This document shows positions 24,071 to 36,360 of a stretch of DNA of 64,000 nucleotides, in pieces (positions within the stretch are counted from its first letter, which is position 1; every line of letters starts with the position of its first letter). A program made the position numbers and the translations under genes. The notes beneath the pieces are model-generated. The model made no database searches. It was given only the letters and a program-made list of their open reading frames with translations, and had not been told where the DNA came from. The stretch covers positions 221,208,235 to 221,272,234 of the forward strand of contig OZ018317.1 in the NCBI GenBank assembly GCA_963969495.1, given 5' to 3'. The DNA is from Ceratothoa steindachneri (lineage: Eukaryota > Arthropoda > Malacostraca > Isopoda > Cymothoidae).

Positions 24071-25367
24071 ATCAGGTATTTTGTTATATTTTAGATACTT
24101 TCATTACAGTCTCTTTTGTACTTTAAGGTTAGCTTGGTTATGTTAGGATGGATTTGTATTATAAAAAAGAGTGGTTATTTAGGTTACATCTATTCCAGTT
24201 TTCGCTTCATTTTCTGGGAAAGCTATAGTCTTAATAACCACATTTACCGAAACTTGTTTTGTAGGTTTATATGTAATTATGTCTGTATTATAGCTAATTA
24301 GTTAGTAGTACTTGCATCTTTGGGGTCTAGTATTAAAAGACAATGTGACGAGCCTACTGGCTGATAATGTAATCCAAGAGATAATTATTATACTATAAGG
24401 GAGGCTTTCTGAGATCTTGGACACTGACTGGGATGACCTTCGATGGAGCCTAGTGACTTTTATATTGATTTACGTTACGTTATATTATGATATAACTCTA
24501 AAAGTTGTTAAATTATTTGACTGGTCGGTTTTATTTCGTCTAAACCTTTTTGTTTCCATTTATGAGTTGACGACATTCTTTGGGTGCATTGTCTTCTGTT
24601 CTAATCCACTGCATGTACAAATTAGATACAATCTATAGATACTCAGTAATTCTTAAGATTTACGTCTGGTCAGCAGAGTTTATCAAATATGCTAATTTAG
24701 GTTAACGGGTCTTAGGCAGAGGGTCAACAAAAAAAAGTGGCTATTTGAGCCATGTTAAATTGAGGGTAATCATAGATGTCATTTATTAATAAAGCAATCT
24801 CATACTTGCTCAGCTGAAATCCGCTTGAGGCCAGGAGTTATTGCCTCAACATTAATAATTTTTTTACCTTTACATCTAATATTATATAGAAAATATTAAA
24901 ACTTTTGTCCTCATTCGGGAAATGATATAAATTTATATTTTTTTTACACTAAATGGGTAATAGTCATTTTGATCCCCACCAATATTTGACTCAATATATC
25001 ACTTGGATTGACAGAAATTTCTCTTTACCGAAAAGATTCTCTAAATTTGTGTAATAAATTATTGGTGGTTAATTATTTGGCAAAATGACACCTACTTTTG
25101 CACCACTCTCAAATAACACTAAATTGATTAAATATTTTGGGGGGTCCACTGCGGAAAATGCTTAAAATGACTTTTTTACACTTTCTAAAGGTAACACTAA
25201 AAGAAACTGTCTCTCATTTGTTTCACAACTGTAATAAAACAAAGCAAACCAGAACGAAACCTACAAAACCAAGCAACCTTAAGTTAAGATCTTAAATAAA
25301 GGTAAATAAATGCATAACTCAACTTTTGATTTGCTCTAGTATGTTGGCACCACATATGAGTGGCATT
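24071..25367. other. Unassigned AT-rich stretch
   Basis: Short hydrophobic frames (24116-24301, 24417-24638) are what very AT-rich DNA gives. I see no gene or element. Confidence 0.5.
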
Positions 25368-25710
25368 TTATTCCATTATTAACATAGATTGAGTGTCAAA
25401 AACAAGATTCAATGCCATTCCCTGAGTGGGTTGGAGCGCATCAAACCCAAGGGAACTCCGCAAAGAGTGGGGCGGTTTTTTTTTTGCAAATGAATTAACC
25501 AGCAATAAATGGATATGTGACTCAGTGTATGAGAGAAAGGGGCTGAGTGAGGAGGATGTAGATGGGCCTGTGTATGTTAAGTGTGCATGGACGGGGACTT
25601 GTGAGGGTCTGCGTTTGGGGCCTTCTTGCCCAGGGATCAGCCTTGTATAGAGGAGGTGATACAGCACATCACTTTGAATGGGGAGGGGGGGCAACATGAT
25701 GGGTGGCCTT
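25368..25710. repeat. Arm of a diverged inverted repeat
   Basis: Plus-strand 25428-25460 (GGGTTGGAGCGCATCAAACC) matches the minus strand near 26050-26020 (GGGTTGGATCGCATCAATCC), with weaker similarity for about another 80 nt. The implied peptides are GFDALQPTQ on minus here and GIDAIQPIF on plus there. It may be the 3' end of a LINE duplicated in inverse orientation. Confidence 0.45.
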
Positions 25711-27100
25711 GCGCTTAATATGGCATAAAGGCAAAGGGAAGGGCTGGGACTTTTATTGGCATTGATGCGTACCGACCACACTTCGTGGTAAATTGGTAGA
25801 CATTAAAACCTTGAATTGTTTGGAGATATAAGTAGTGACCTCGGAACTTGGATAGCTGATATTCAGTATTATAGGTGGGTATGGAGGTGATGGTGTGAGG
25901 ATGAGTGAGTGAGCTGGGTGCATTCGGCCCAGTAATGAAGCTCAGACGCTCTCCATACATATGGGAGTTTAATTTGACGCGAAAAAATATGAGAGATTGC
26001 TTGTGCTTGATACGGGTAGGGAGTTCGAGTGGGATTGATGCGATCCAACCCATTTTTGGGGTGGTGAGAGAGGAAGTGGTTATTGGTGAGTTTTCATCAT
26101 ACCCTGCTCTTTGTCCCTTGCAATCGTGTTGGTTGGTCCCTTCTGCTTCATCAATTCGACTCATCTTGCATCCTTGTTTCCCTACTTTCTGCTCCTCCAT
26201 GTTGAAGAAGATGAGTTTAGTTGGGTCTTCTTGATGTTCCAGATGGCGTGATGCGGATCCAAGACTCTTCACTCTTCGTTGGCCATGAGTGAATTGCTGA
26301 GGGCTGTTGGAACGCCTCTAAGAGGGGCATTTGGCTAGGAAGGCAGAATGTTTAAGAGAAAAGATGAAGGATTTCAATCCCTGCTTACTCGTACTCCATC
26401 AAGTTACCCATTGAAGATCCACAAATGAAGATTCTGTTTAGTGTCCCCCAGTACCTGTTTGGGTTCCTGGAGTTTGTGAATAGGGAGAGGAAAGTGGGCT
26501 GGAATGTGATGGATAATTCATCTGTGTAAATGTTTAGTTGGAGGATTTGGATAGTGGGAAGGGGTATTTTGTGCATGAAGAGGTTGAAGAAGGTAGGGTA
26601 GAGGATGACCAACTTGAGGACAGCGTTGACAGCTTTTTCCTTTGGGATTGTTCTCTGTGCTGGAAGACTTGGGGATGTCTTTTGGAAACTTTGCTATCTA
26701 TTTGTTGCCATTCGTATGGTAGTTAGTGTCCAGTATCTTTTGTATAATGATGTGGCGTGGGGTGGTGGGGTGGTATCGAATGCTTTGCTGATGTTATTGT
26801 GGCCATGCCTCCAATGTGGTAGTAGAGTTGGTTCAAGCCTGTGTGTTGCTAGGGAGATTAGAAGTGTGGTTGTGAAATGCTTTTTCTGACGCCATGTCGG
26901 CTGTGTGAGAGGGGTGTAACGGGCTTGATTCTGTTGAGGATGAGATTTTGTACAATTGTGAGGATTGTTGAGAAGAGAGATCTTTTTCACTTTTATGTAG
27001 GGCATAACTGCCGCAATTCAAGATTATCCTACCTTTGCCTATATTTTTTAAGTGTCCAAGAAGTTTTAAAATACCGCAATTCGGTGTGAACGAACCCAAT
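25711..27100 (-). pseudogene. LINE RT remnant (second LINE type, decayed)
   Basis: Read leftwards from 27100: SEKAFHNHTSNL (the finger block with GFRxxxST-like sequence), DISKAFDT-like NNISKAFDTTPP (motif A region), then YPTFFNLFMHKIPLPT, NIYTDELSI in place of YADDLSI (26508-26530), YWGTLNRIFICGSSM, and much later LQTIQGF with ASMPIKVPALP, equivalent to the thumb block LQTIQN...HLP. Many frameshifts. It is a different LINE type from those at 17-21, 28-30 and 45-57 kb. The region between about 26380 and 25850 is too damaged to align. Confidence 0.6.
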
Positions 27101-28000
27101 ACGAGGACAGGTAACAGTGGGTATCATCCCTAGAAATCCTGGTTGTGGAATAGGTAACGTATGAGAAGATGACCCAAACGGTGCATTGTCAAGCAACACT
27201 TGATTCCCGTTGGCCGTCTCCCTTCTACTTTGCCATACGGCCCGAAATACTAATGGGATTCCTGCCATGTAATCAGAGTCGGAAGAGAAAAAAGCTGGTT
27301 CGGTCGCCCAGTGCTGGCAGACTGTTTGGGGCGCTGATTTATAACAATCCTTACATTTCCGGGAACCCCCCAAATAGTCAAAATCCTCATACTACAAACC
27401 AAGGAGGATGGAGTTTCCAAAGCATTGAGATAATTTAGGGCACTCTGAGTCACTAAATATGGAATCCGGTCGAGGAACCTGACACGACGCATAATCTTAA
27501 GCGCAAAGCGATATATAGCAACCAACTAGGCCATAAAGATGCTCACAGCACCCGGTGGAGCATATCAGGGTGAAATTAAGGGGAGAATGCGCGAAAACCA
27601 AACCCCTCTTCCAATTTGGAGCCATCGTTGTACACTGGCAATCACCATCGTGAAAAAGGGTGTGCTCCAAGAAGTTTGAGCGAACAATTGTTGCTTTGTA
27701 GAAGCTTTGGGAGAAGAGGGGTGGTGATATGCTCCCCAACGTATACCCCTTAACGGTGGCGTCCCGGGTAAAACCAAAGGAGCCACCGTCCCTAAATTCT
27801 TAGGGTATGATGGGTGCCTCATAGTGATATAGACACTTTTAAGATCATCAGTCAGGGATAAGACGAGAGCCGGTGGCGACAGATAGATACGATGCTCTTG
27901 TGCGTACAAGCATTTAATGCAATGGAGGCGACACAATGCAAGCTTACATTTTCCAGCATTAATAGGGAGATTCTATAAAGAGGATGAACGGAAGGCATCG
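27101..28000 (-). pseudogene. Possible post-RT region of an I-like LINE
   Basis: Long frames on minus (27565-27936, 27250-27525) lie downstream of the RT at 28620-29300 on the same strand. Phrases such as RFALKIMRRVRFLDRIPYLV resemble the linker between RT and RNase H in I-type LINEs, but the match is weak. RNase H itself would lie where the other LINE begins (27100), so it is missing or unrecognisable. Confidence 0.3.
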
Positions 28001-28296
28001 GTCGCTAACCGACGACCGCTGTGGTGAATCTAGTCCACCATTCTGCAATTTATGCCCATTTGTAGATGCATAAAACTCGTATCTGCATTCAAGATTCAAC
28101 CGAACACAGAACAGTAAAAAAGTAAAGAGTTAGCCCAATCAGCAACCCAATCACTAAAACATCACGGGACGAAGAATATATCTCACCTGGTTACAAGAGA
28201 CAACTAGGATCAGGATATGCGCGTTTGAGGTGAGGCATTGTTCAATAGGTTCAGCTGACCAAAGTCGCCTGCTCTCACTTATTATTAAAAAGTTTC

Positions 28297-28550
28297 AATA
28301 ATTCTAGGAATAACCTTAGAGAGACCTTGGCAATTATATCATTAGAAAGAGAATCTAAAATAACACAAGGGTTTTAAATTCCATTAAAATCGGCCAAATA
28401 TTTATCATGTTGTGCCAAAACCAAATAATTCCCGGCATAACCTTGGAAGGACCTTGACAATAATATCATTCGAAAGAAAATGTAAAAAAAAACATAAGTC
28501 TTTGAAATTTCGTTAGAATCGGTCTAATAGTTGCAATGTTATTACAAAAA
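28297..28550. repeat. 127-bp tandem duplication
   Basis: AATAATTCTAGGAATAACCT at 28297 and AATAATTCCCGGCATAACCT at 28424 start two diverged head-to-tail units that both continue through GACCTTG, ATATCATT, GAAAG and AATCGG. It lies between the RT segment and the possible post-RT segment of the minus-strand LINE, so it is probably an insertion. Confidence 0.85.
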
Positions 28551-28619
28551 CAAAAAAAGCAAAACGGGGGCCGATCGACATAGTGAAATATAAAGTCGCC
28601 CGCGACCTAAAACAAAACC

Positions 28620-29300
28620 AAGGAAATGTTACGTTTCTACCACATCCAGGCGAGTCTCATACAACTTTACTCTTAGGCAGAGAAAAGCGAAACCGTTTGT
28701 TTTGGCATAGCGACAAATGAAATTTAGAGACTAATGGATTAGACGCTCCAGAGTAGGCATCTGAGCTGTACCAAAAGAGATTGAAAGGTCGTCTACATAG
28801 ATTAGAGCAAGGATAAATTCTTGCAGCACAGAAGTGATCATGTCGATGCTCAAGGCAAAGAGAGTGACACTGAGTACATCTCCATGCTGGACAGTCTCTT
28901 CCTGCCCTCTTGGACTAGAGATGGCCCCCAGCACACAACCGTACGCAGAATTGGCGAATCTGTAGAAGTTCAGACAAGAAAATTGAGAGGCATCCCCTCT
29001 CCCTCGTGGTTTGCATGGTGTCTAGGATACCGTATCGAAATGGGATCGTCAGCCTTCTTAAAATTAAAAAGACTCCGTGGTGATGTGCTGATAACATTTT
29101 CCAGCCAAGGCAGAGCATCCGACGTGGAATACAAGTTGGAAACACTGCACTATGTATGAGACAAGGGGCCTCCGCTGTTAATAAAACAAGCTAACCTAAC
29201 GTCTAAATGTTTCTCCAATAACTTGCACACACAGAAAGTTAAAGAAATTGAGCAGATGCTTCCTGGATTAGAGTTATGCATTTGCCGAGATACCCTCCAT
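28620..29300 (-). pseudogene. I-like LINE reverse transcriptase remnant
   Basis: Read leftwards: SLTFCVCKLLEKHLDVRL (about 29210-29260), FNFKKADD (motif A; near 29065), RYGILDTM, the segment RQFCVRLCAGGHL, GDVLSVTLFALSIDMITSVL and YVDDLSISF (motif C, Asp codons intact at 28788-28799), then ERLI and TNGF in the thumb. Motif A Asp is Asn (FNFKKADD where FFDLEKAYD is usual). Frames switch repeatedly. The same LINE type occurs on plus at 38150-39350. Confidence 0.8.
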
Positions 29301-30300
29301 CCAGATCCTGTCAAGCAATTCTGTCTCGCCCACCCAGGTGTCGAAGCATAGCAGACGGAATATCTTCCCAACCAAGAACGGTATCTGCGCACAAAGTTAG
29401 AACAGAACGCATCTTATTTATCGTAAGCATGCCATGTAAAGCCCATTCTGCTGCTTTAAGCGAGGTCACGGTGTACTTTGAATGCTGCCAGTTAAGGAAT
29501 GCGGAGAAAGCGATCCCGAAGGACTCCGTCAATGACGCCTGTCCTGAGATTGTGGTCCGTCTTCTTGGAGGTTATGAGGAGATCTGGCACGAATTGGCCC
29601 GAATCCTATTGAAGCGCTTCCAAGCCTCTGCAAGAGGGGTCTTTATCGTTAAGTGAAGACCCGTATGCGTGCTACAAAATACACGAAATTCAGCAAGGGT
29701 GAATTTGTTCGTGCGGGGCTTATAGGATATATAGGCATATCGATTCTCTCTAAGATCCGTCTCACACTGCCGATAAATAGGGAAGCTAGCAACTTGCAAA
29801 ATTGTCAGGACACTAATCTCTGGGTTTTAGATCAGGTCGGCAAGGACTTGGCACTTGAGCTTGATCGTATAGTTCTTCCAGAGTTAGCCCTAAATCTATG
29901 GCCATTCCCTTGAAGGAAATTGCTCTCCAGATGTAGCTGTAAAGCGATGCGGGGATCTTCCTCAATTGTAAAACCCTCAGGCGATTGTTGTATCTTTCTT
30001 GAACACATAAATGGGAGACTTTTTAACGTAAAATGCGCTAAAGGAGCTTTTTCTTTTGAGGAGATAATGGAGGCCACCATTCCTTTCCTTGTACCTCGAA
30101 GCCCTTGATGGTCCAGGCAGCTTTGGAGTCGGAGGTACATCATCCTTTGGAGGGTCCAAAATTGGTGAAGCTCCTCGCCCCCATTAAATTGAGTAGATTG
30201 AACCAAACTTCCCTGTTTACTTATCTTATTTCTATTGTAATATCTTCGAAGGACTCCTTGACAAGTTCCCTCGCATAGAGTACTTTCCAAAATTCATGGT
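29301..30300 (-). pseudogene. Upstream part of the I-like LINE (decayed)
   Basis: Frames on minus at 29311-29532, 29572-29799 and 29832-30290 precede the RT. NKFTLAEFR near 29700 resembles the segment just before the RT finger domain in I-type elements. Endonuclease motifs could not be found. The assignment rests mainly on position and strand. Confidence 0.35.
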
Positions 30301-33300
30301 GGAGTGCGGTGTCACTTGCACATGCCTGCCCTAGACTGTCCAAAGAGCAGTCAAAATGGTGATGGGCAAGGTCCTAGGCTTTGAGTTTAGTAGACTAAGC
30401 AAGTAGAAAAACAAACCTGCTTTCGATCATTTTAATCCGTAAAATAATGATAAAAATGAAAAAAAATACCTCATTATTTACGCGATGACCTTATGCTCCT
30501 AAAAATCTACCTGCATTTTTACTAAGGCAATTCCAATTTTGAAGATGAAGAGTATGTTTTGTTTAATCTAGGCGTTTCATTAAAGTTTCTTACTTGAAGG
30601 TTAGAGTAGTTTATCTCGTTAACGCTTCATTTCCGACAGAAATGAAGGTCAGATTCATTTACATATAACACATTGAAGAGACTTCTTTTTGTGTGTGAAA
30701 ACGATTATGGTTTTTCTTAACTACAGTACAGTCCAAAAAAGATCTGAAGGCCTGTATTCCTACCACAACATCCATAGCTTTTGCCAGAGAAAGTCCACAG
30801 GTTTTGAAAATTGTTGTACGATAACCTAACAGTATAAAGTACGTATGAGTAAAGATTATGCTAAATTAGATGACTGATCTACCATGATTCAAATATTTAA
30901 ATAATAATTCTTGTCTATTTTTAATAATACCATTAGATATTTTAATTTAATTCGGGATTTTTTGAGGTTGGTGCTCGTTCTCCGGTTTTTTTTTTCTCAT
31001 TTTCTTAAGCTGATTTAAATATGGTTCCTTCATTGGCAAAATATTATTTTTAAAGTTAGGTTAGGTTAAATTGTTATTAAAATCAATTAGTAGAAATTAT
31101 TAAATTAAAATCAATTAAATTTTTCCGTGAATATAACAATATACGGGAATCTAACAGGTTATTCGCAAAAAAACCCTTGAGAGTATTCTTCTTTTACATT
31201 ATTGGGTATTTGGTTGGTCTTCCGAGAAACTCGCGCGGTTTTTCTCTTCTCTTCCATCGCGAGATAGGAAAACTTTTTAGAATTAATTAAAGGCTGCATT
31301 TCACCTGGTTCTACAATAATAAGCGATGTGTGGAAGGTTTATGATCCTATTACAGATAATCCTGGGTATAATTTCAAGCAACAAAACCGTCACTCATAGG
31401 TTCGAGTTCATTTCCGAAGAAGAAGAACATCACACACTACAAATTGAGGGTACGAGAAATTGCCTCAAACGGCCAAATAGACTCCATTGTGCGGCCGCCG
31501 CCCTTCTAAGTTAGAGTCGTATTCTGTGTGAATTCTCAGAAAATATAATACAGACCTATTTAAGAAGATTTTGCGCTGCATTTAAAATTTTATTATTTTA
31601 AGTTTTAACGATATTAAATTTAACTTAAATTTCTAAGTTATTCTGGAATAAATGTTATGATACTATTTGCATCATAATGAGATATTTAAGCTAATCTTAC
31701 CTAACCTAACTTATAACTAATAATTTATCCCCGAAAGGAAATGTATATTTGGATTGAGTGTAAAGTAAAAAGCGAATCCCCCCCCTCCCCCCGCCCTGTA
31801 CAAACACACAGGCACACAAAATATATCGGAGCGTGCACCAAACAAACACACAAAAATCCGTAATTTGATTGAATTCCAACCAAACACCGGTTGTCCACTT
31901 TTAAGGGTAATTTGTTTAGTATTGATGGGAACACCTTCTAGTACGAAGTACCACAATACTCATTAAATAATTGATTAAGTAGTAATTCCTTTATCCATAC
32001 CTTTATATAATTACCCCATTAATTTTCATGTCTATAAGACACCGAAAATTTTAGCTAAATCTTCAAGCTATAATGGATTCCTTTTTTTTACAATAATAAA
32101 TAACCCATCTAAAAAGAATGAAATTAACTAAACGAACATAGTTAAAACTGGAGATAAAATAATATATAAAAGTTATTATTTTATTTGTGAATCGTCTACA
32201 CGAAATAATTCGCCCGCGAAAACTCGACAGCCAACAGTAGCCAATGTGAGTTTAATATCTTCTTAATTACCGGGAGAGATGCATTAGACCACACCCCTTT
32301 CGCACAGTAGCCAATGAGGCGTCACCTATATATAATTCGTATTCATCGACCAATTGGAGGCTTCGTTTTAGAAAGCTTGAGAAAGGAGGGGGAAGGGATT
32401 TTCGCCCACTAGAAAGTAGCGAGGATTTTATGTACCGGAAGTTGCCAAAACATGCTATCGCTGATTATTGGATTTGCCCATATGGGCAAATCCACTTAAA
32501 CAGCAGAAGCTATGCAGTTCGCAGTTAGCATGAGTGGCTGTGAATACGCAAGTTACTATAGGTATTTATTTAACAACCAGAGCCGTCTTCACGAAGAAAA
32601 ATAAATAAAAAATAAACTGGCAGTCAGCTTTAAAACCAGTATCACATGACCTCTAGTTTCACCAACAAAGATGGCCCCTATGTCTCTGCATCTGTTAACT
32701 CAGGATTAAACGACTTAAGGTGCGCGATTTGGAATTTACAAAAGAATAAATACTTGGCCTCAAGACAAGAATCTTTTTCAGCCAAACACCAAATTCACTT
32801 ATTTTCGCCATCGATCGACATTTAAAATATTCACCAGTTTACTTACAGGAGAAAAGTGTCTCATTCTGCAGTAAATGTCAGTGGTCTGATGCAAGAGATG
32901 GTTTCCGGCTCTGATCAACCAGAGCTAACTAGCACTTTTCAATGAATTCGGTTAAGTGACCGTCTAAGCTGTTTTACTGCCCAATAACAATAGTAAGCCG
33001 CTAATACCTGTTACACATGCAACGGGCGTTATGGTTGCATGTAACTATTGCTAAGACTTATTAAAAAGAAGGAGCACATGTTGAATTTACATAATTGCTT
33101 CTTAGTTCATAGTGGGGTTACAGGAAGCATATGTGTTTTTGTGTTGATGAAATATAACATGATAAAAACTAATAAAAGAAACACAAATGGCCATCTCGGA
33201 CTAAAATGTTAATGGTTAATATAATGTGAAAGAAATACATATTTGACCACATATATTAAAATTGGCTCCTTGAAAAGTAATTTAAATAACATAAACAGTC

Positions 33301-33505
33301 AAGTTAGGTAGTAATCTTTAGGATTTGACGGACAAATTCAATGGAATATTGACAGATATATAGCTTAAACATGGAATTTTCGCTACAGTGCAGACCAGTA
33401 GTGTTGTGGGAGACTTATTGTTGTCCATAAACTAAATGAGATCAAACCAAAAGCATGGATGCATCATCTGTGAAGTTTTAAAATCTCTTGGGAGGCCATA
33501 GACCT
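30301..33505. other. Unassigned AT-rich stretch
   Basis: No coding sequence recognised. It holds short TTAGG-type runs (31058-31070; complement near 31697), a C-rich run at 31778-31796 and the palindrome listed separately at 32469. Confidence 0.5.
32469..32494. repeat. Perfect 26-bp palindrome
   Basis: Each 13-base arm reads TGGATTTGCCCAT, followed immediately by its exact complement with no loop. A 13-bp perfect arm is not expected by chance in 64 kb. Confidence 0.9.
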
Positions 33506-33507
33506 AA

Positions 33508-33530
33508 CAGCTACCGTGAACCGGTAGCTG
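33508..33530. repeat. Perfect 9-bp hairpin next to family U copy 2
   Basis: CAGCTACCG, loop TGAAC, CGGTAGCTG. It ends about 10 nt before recognisable family U sequence starts. Confidence 0.8.
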
Positions 33531-33539
33531 CTATATGTA

Positions 33540-33760
33540 TGCTGGAATCTTATGAAAGAATGGGATGTAGGATGTCACTTTAAATTCACTTTCTACACAT
33601 TCTCACCTAAACTTTCCTTTTGTTATCTTAGGGGTATAAACAACGAACAGAGTGAGTGTTTCCACCAGTAAATCGCAGTTATGAAAGCAGATATCAAGGG
33701 AACTTCACTCTTGAAAGGATGGGCGATTATTGGTACCGCCTACCGAAGGAGACCCCTTTA
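33540..33760 (+). pseudogene. Family U copy 2 (C-terminal fragment)
   Basis: LESYERMGCRMSL, then IHFLH, then damaged ENLG, NNEQSECFHQ for DEQGERFHQ, and finally RMGDYWYRLPKETP for the DYCW block. Order and spacing match the C-terminus of family U copies 3 and 4. The acidic motif resembles the NDEQGERFHQ of copy 4 more than the SDEHGERFHQ of copy 3. Frameshifts and stops abound; only the last quarter of the protein is present. Confidence 0.75.
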
Positions 33761-34342
33761 AGCCTGAATGGAAGAGGGTCGAGGGTGTCTTTTTCACAAT
33801 TTAAGTGTCTCTTGACAGGGGCGGGGTAGCTTCGTGTCTAAGGCAAGACGCTGGCCACAGGGGTGGTAAATCCACCTTTGAAACTTCACCTCTTTTTTTC
33901 CCTAAGAAAGGAGGAAGAACGATATCATTTTTTAATTTATTCAGGGAGTGTTGCAATAAAGCATAGCGCAACAAAGCTTTCATGCATATTAAAGGGAATA
34001 AAAGAGAAAGAAAGAAGAAGAAAGACGCTACTATGCCCCACCAGGAGGAAAAAAAAAGATTGCTTGATATAGGACGCTTAAGCCTCTTCCTGCACCTAAT
34101 AAAACCTGAGGATCTCTCGAGCCAAAGGCTCACACACTTAAACATTACACTACAAAAGTGACAAAAAATATCTAATGATAAATATAATTATAATTGATGT
34201 CAATTTATGCTTATACACTATCAAGCAGAATGGCCAGAGAACTGACTCTATTTCCTTTCAAATATCCTAACGAAATACAGATATTATTTATCCCCCCCTC
34301 TAAGAATAATCCTAATTCTCAACAAATTAATAAATATTAATA

Positions 34343-34379
<37 letters not shown>

Positions 34380-34629
34380 CATTTTTAATATATATAGAGT
34401 AGACTATATTGAACCTCAAATATCATTAAATTTTAATTACTGGTTCTTTTATCAAATTTTTTCAGATTTTCAGATTAATACATACTTATTTGTGATAACT
34501 TTTCTGCTACTGATAACTGGTAGCTGGTAAAGAAGGTAACACGTTTATCAAATTTTGCTCTGATAAGGATCTCACATTGTGCATCGTTTGCTTGCTCAAG
34601 TTAGTATTTGAAATCTTATCAGGGCTTCA
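33761..34629. other. Spacer with short (TA)n
   Basis: Separates two same-strand family U copies. It contains a (TA)n run at about 34348-34376. Frames at 33801-34145 (minus) and 33863-34072 (plus) have no recognisable features. Confidence 0.5.
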
Positions 34630-36360
34630 AATTCTAGACGCGTATGTGAAAACAGCCCCAACATATTTTGTTATGTTTGTGGGCAATTCATCCCAGTGGC
34701 AAAACAGAGAAAAATAGAACAGCAGTAACGATGAAGCAAGCCTACAGATACTATTTTGTATGCAAATTAGGGGACCAAGATAAAGATTGAGCCCCTCATA
34801 TTTGCTGCACGCAGTATAACACAATGATGACAGCTTGGTTAAATGGGAAGAGGAAGGCAATGACATTTGCTGATCTCATAATATGGTGTGAGCCCTTAAA
34901 TCACTTTGATGATTGTTATTTCTACTTAACAAATGCGGCTGGATTTTCAAAGAAAGACAAATCTAAATTTGTTTATCTTTATTGCCCATCAGCGTTAAAA
35001 CCGGCACCACATGATGAATCTACTCGAGTACCGAAGCCACATACTACAATAAGTGAATATGTATTTTAGTTCCGATGATGATTCTACATTGATTTCTGGA
35101 GAAATTGAAGATCAAACATATGTTCCAATTGATCAAGATACAGAACCAAATTTATTTTGCCAACAAAGTTAAAACGACTTGGTACGAGATTTAGATCTGA
35201 GTAAAGGAAAGGTGAGTTACTTGCCTCCAGATTACAAGAAAGAAATCTTCTCCTTCCAGATGTCAGGGTATCTTTCCTTCGAGATCGTCACCAAAAGTTA
35301 TCAAAATTTTATTCACAAGAAAATACTGTATGTTACTGCAACAATATTAATGGCTTGATGCTGGAACTCGGCTGATCCTAATGAGTGGAGACTTTTCATT
35401 GACTCTAGTAAGGTAAGTCTTAAAACTGTTCTGCTGCACAATGGGAATGAAAAAGCTCTGCTATTCCTGTAGCCCACGCTACAGGTCTTCAAAGAAACAT
35501 ATTCAGTAATGCAACTATTGTTGAAACTTATTGGGTACAAAGATCATAACTAGAGCATCTGTTGTGATTTGTTTGTTGTTTTACTTCTTTTTAAGTTACA
35601 GTTGGATACCCAAAGTACATGTGCTTTTTATGTCTATAGGATAACAGAGATGATGAAAATCACTATAAAAAGCGAGAATGGGCAGCCAGAGAAAAACACA
35701 TTATTGACAAACATAATTTTAAGCATGATACTCTAATAGATCCCCAAAATGTTCATCTATCACCTCTTCACATTAAATTAGGGTTAATGAAAATTTTTGT
35801 AAAGGGAAGGATCAAAGAAGTTAAAGCTTTCAATATTTGAAAAACAAATTCAAAGGATCATTAACTGATGCAAAAATAGAAGCTGGAGTTTTCACTGGAC
35901 CACACATTCGCAGAGTTGTTTCTGATGAGTCCTTTAATTTGTGCCCCAATGAAAAGGAACGCAAAGCATGTACATCCTAAGTGGAAGTCACTGAAAACTT
36001 TCTCGGCAATTATAAATCTCCATATTACTGAGAAATAGTAAACAATCTGCTGGAAGCCTTTGAAAAGATGGGATGTAGAATGTCACTTAAAAGGCATTAT
36101 CTGCATTCTCATCTCGATTTTTTTTCCTGAAAACTTGGGAGCAGTTAGTGATGAACATGGTGAACGTTTTCATCAACAAATTTTGGTTATGGAGACGAGG
36201 TACCAAGGAAAATTTAATTCAAATATGATGGGGGATTATTGCTGGTCTTTACAAAAACAAACTTTGATGTCTCACAAAGAAAAACGAGAAGGCTACAGCA
36301 AAGTTTCTTTAAACTTTAAGTGCATAACAAACTTAATCAATACAATAAAATCTTCATAAC
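34630..36360 (+). pseudogene. Family U copy 3 (near complete, broken)
   Basis: Domains in order: CENSPNIFCYVCGQF (about 34645-34690); KLGDQDKD, stop, APHICC with TGA where Trp is expected; TAWLNGKRKAM; LNHFDDCYFYL; SALKPAPHDES; NDLVRDLDLSKGK; a charged segment; NEWRLFIDSSKVSLK with VLLHNGNEK (35380-35450); VGYPKYMCFLCL with DNRDDENHYKKREW; DPQNVHLSPLHIKLGLMK; KIEAGVFTGPHIRR; LEAFEKMGCRMSLKRHYL; then FFPENLGAVSDEHGERFHQ and DYCWSL, open over 36060-36359. The segment that carries the GDLK motif in relatives is lost near 35540-35600. Asp (IDSSK) and Glu (DEHGER) remain. By analogy with DDE enzymes these acidic residues might be catalytic; that is inference. I recognise the family from arthropod genomes but know no established name. 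Confidence 0.8.

Noticed and set aside
33801..34145. 114-codon minus-strand frame
   Set aside because: No motif; low-complexity A/G-rich composition between two family U copies.
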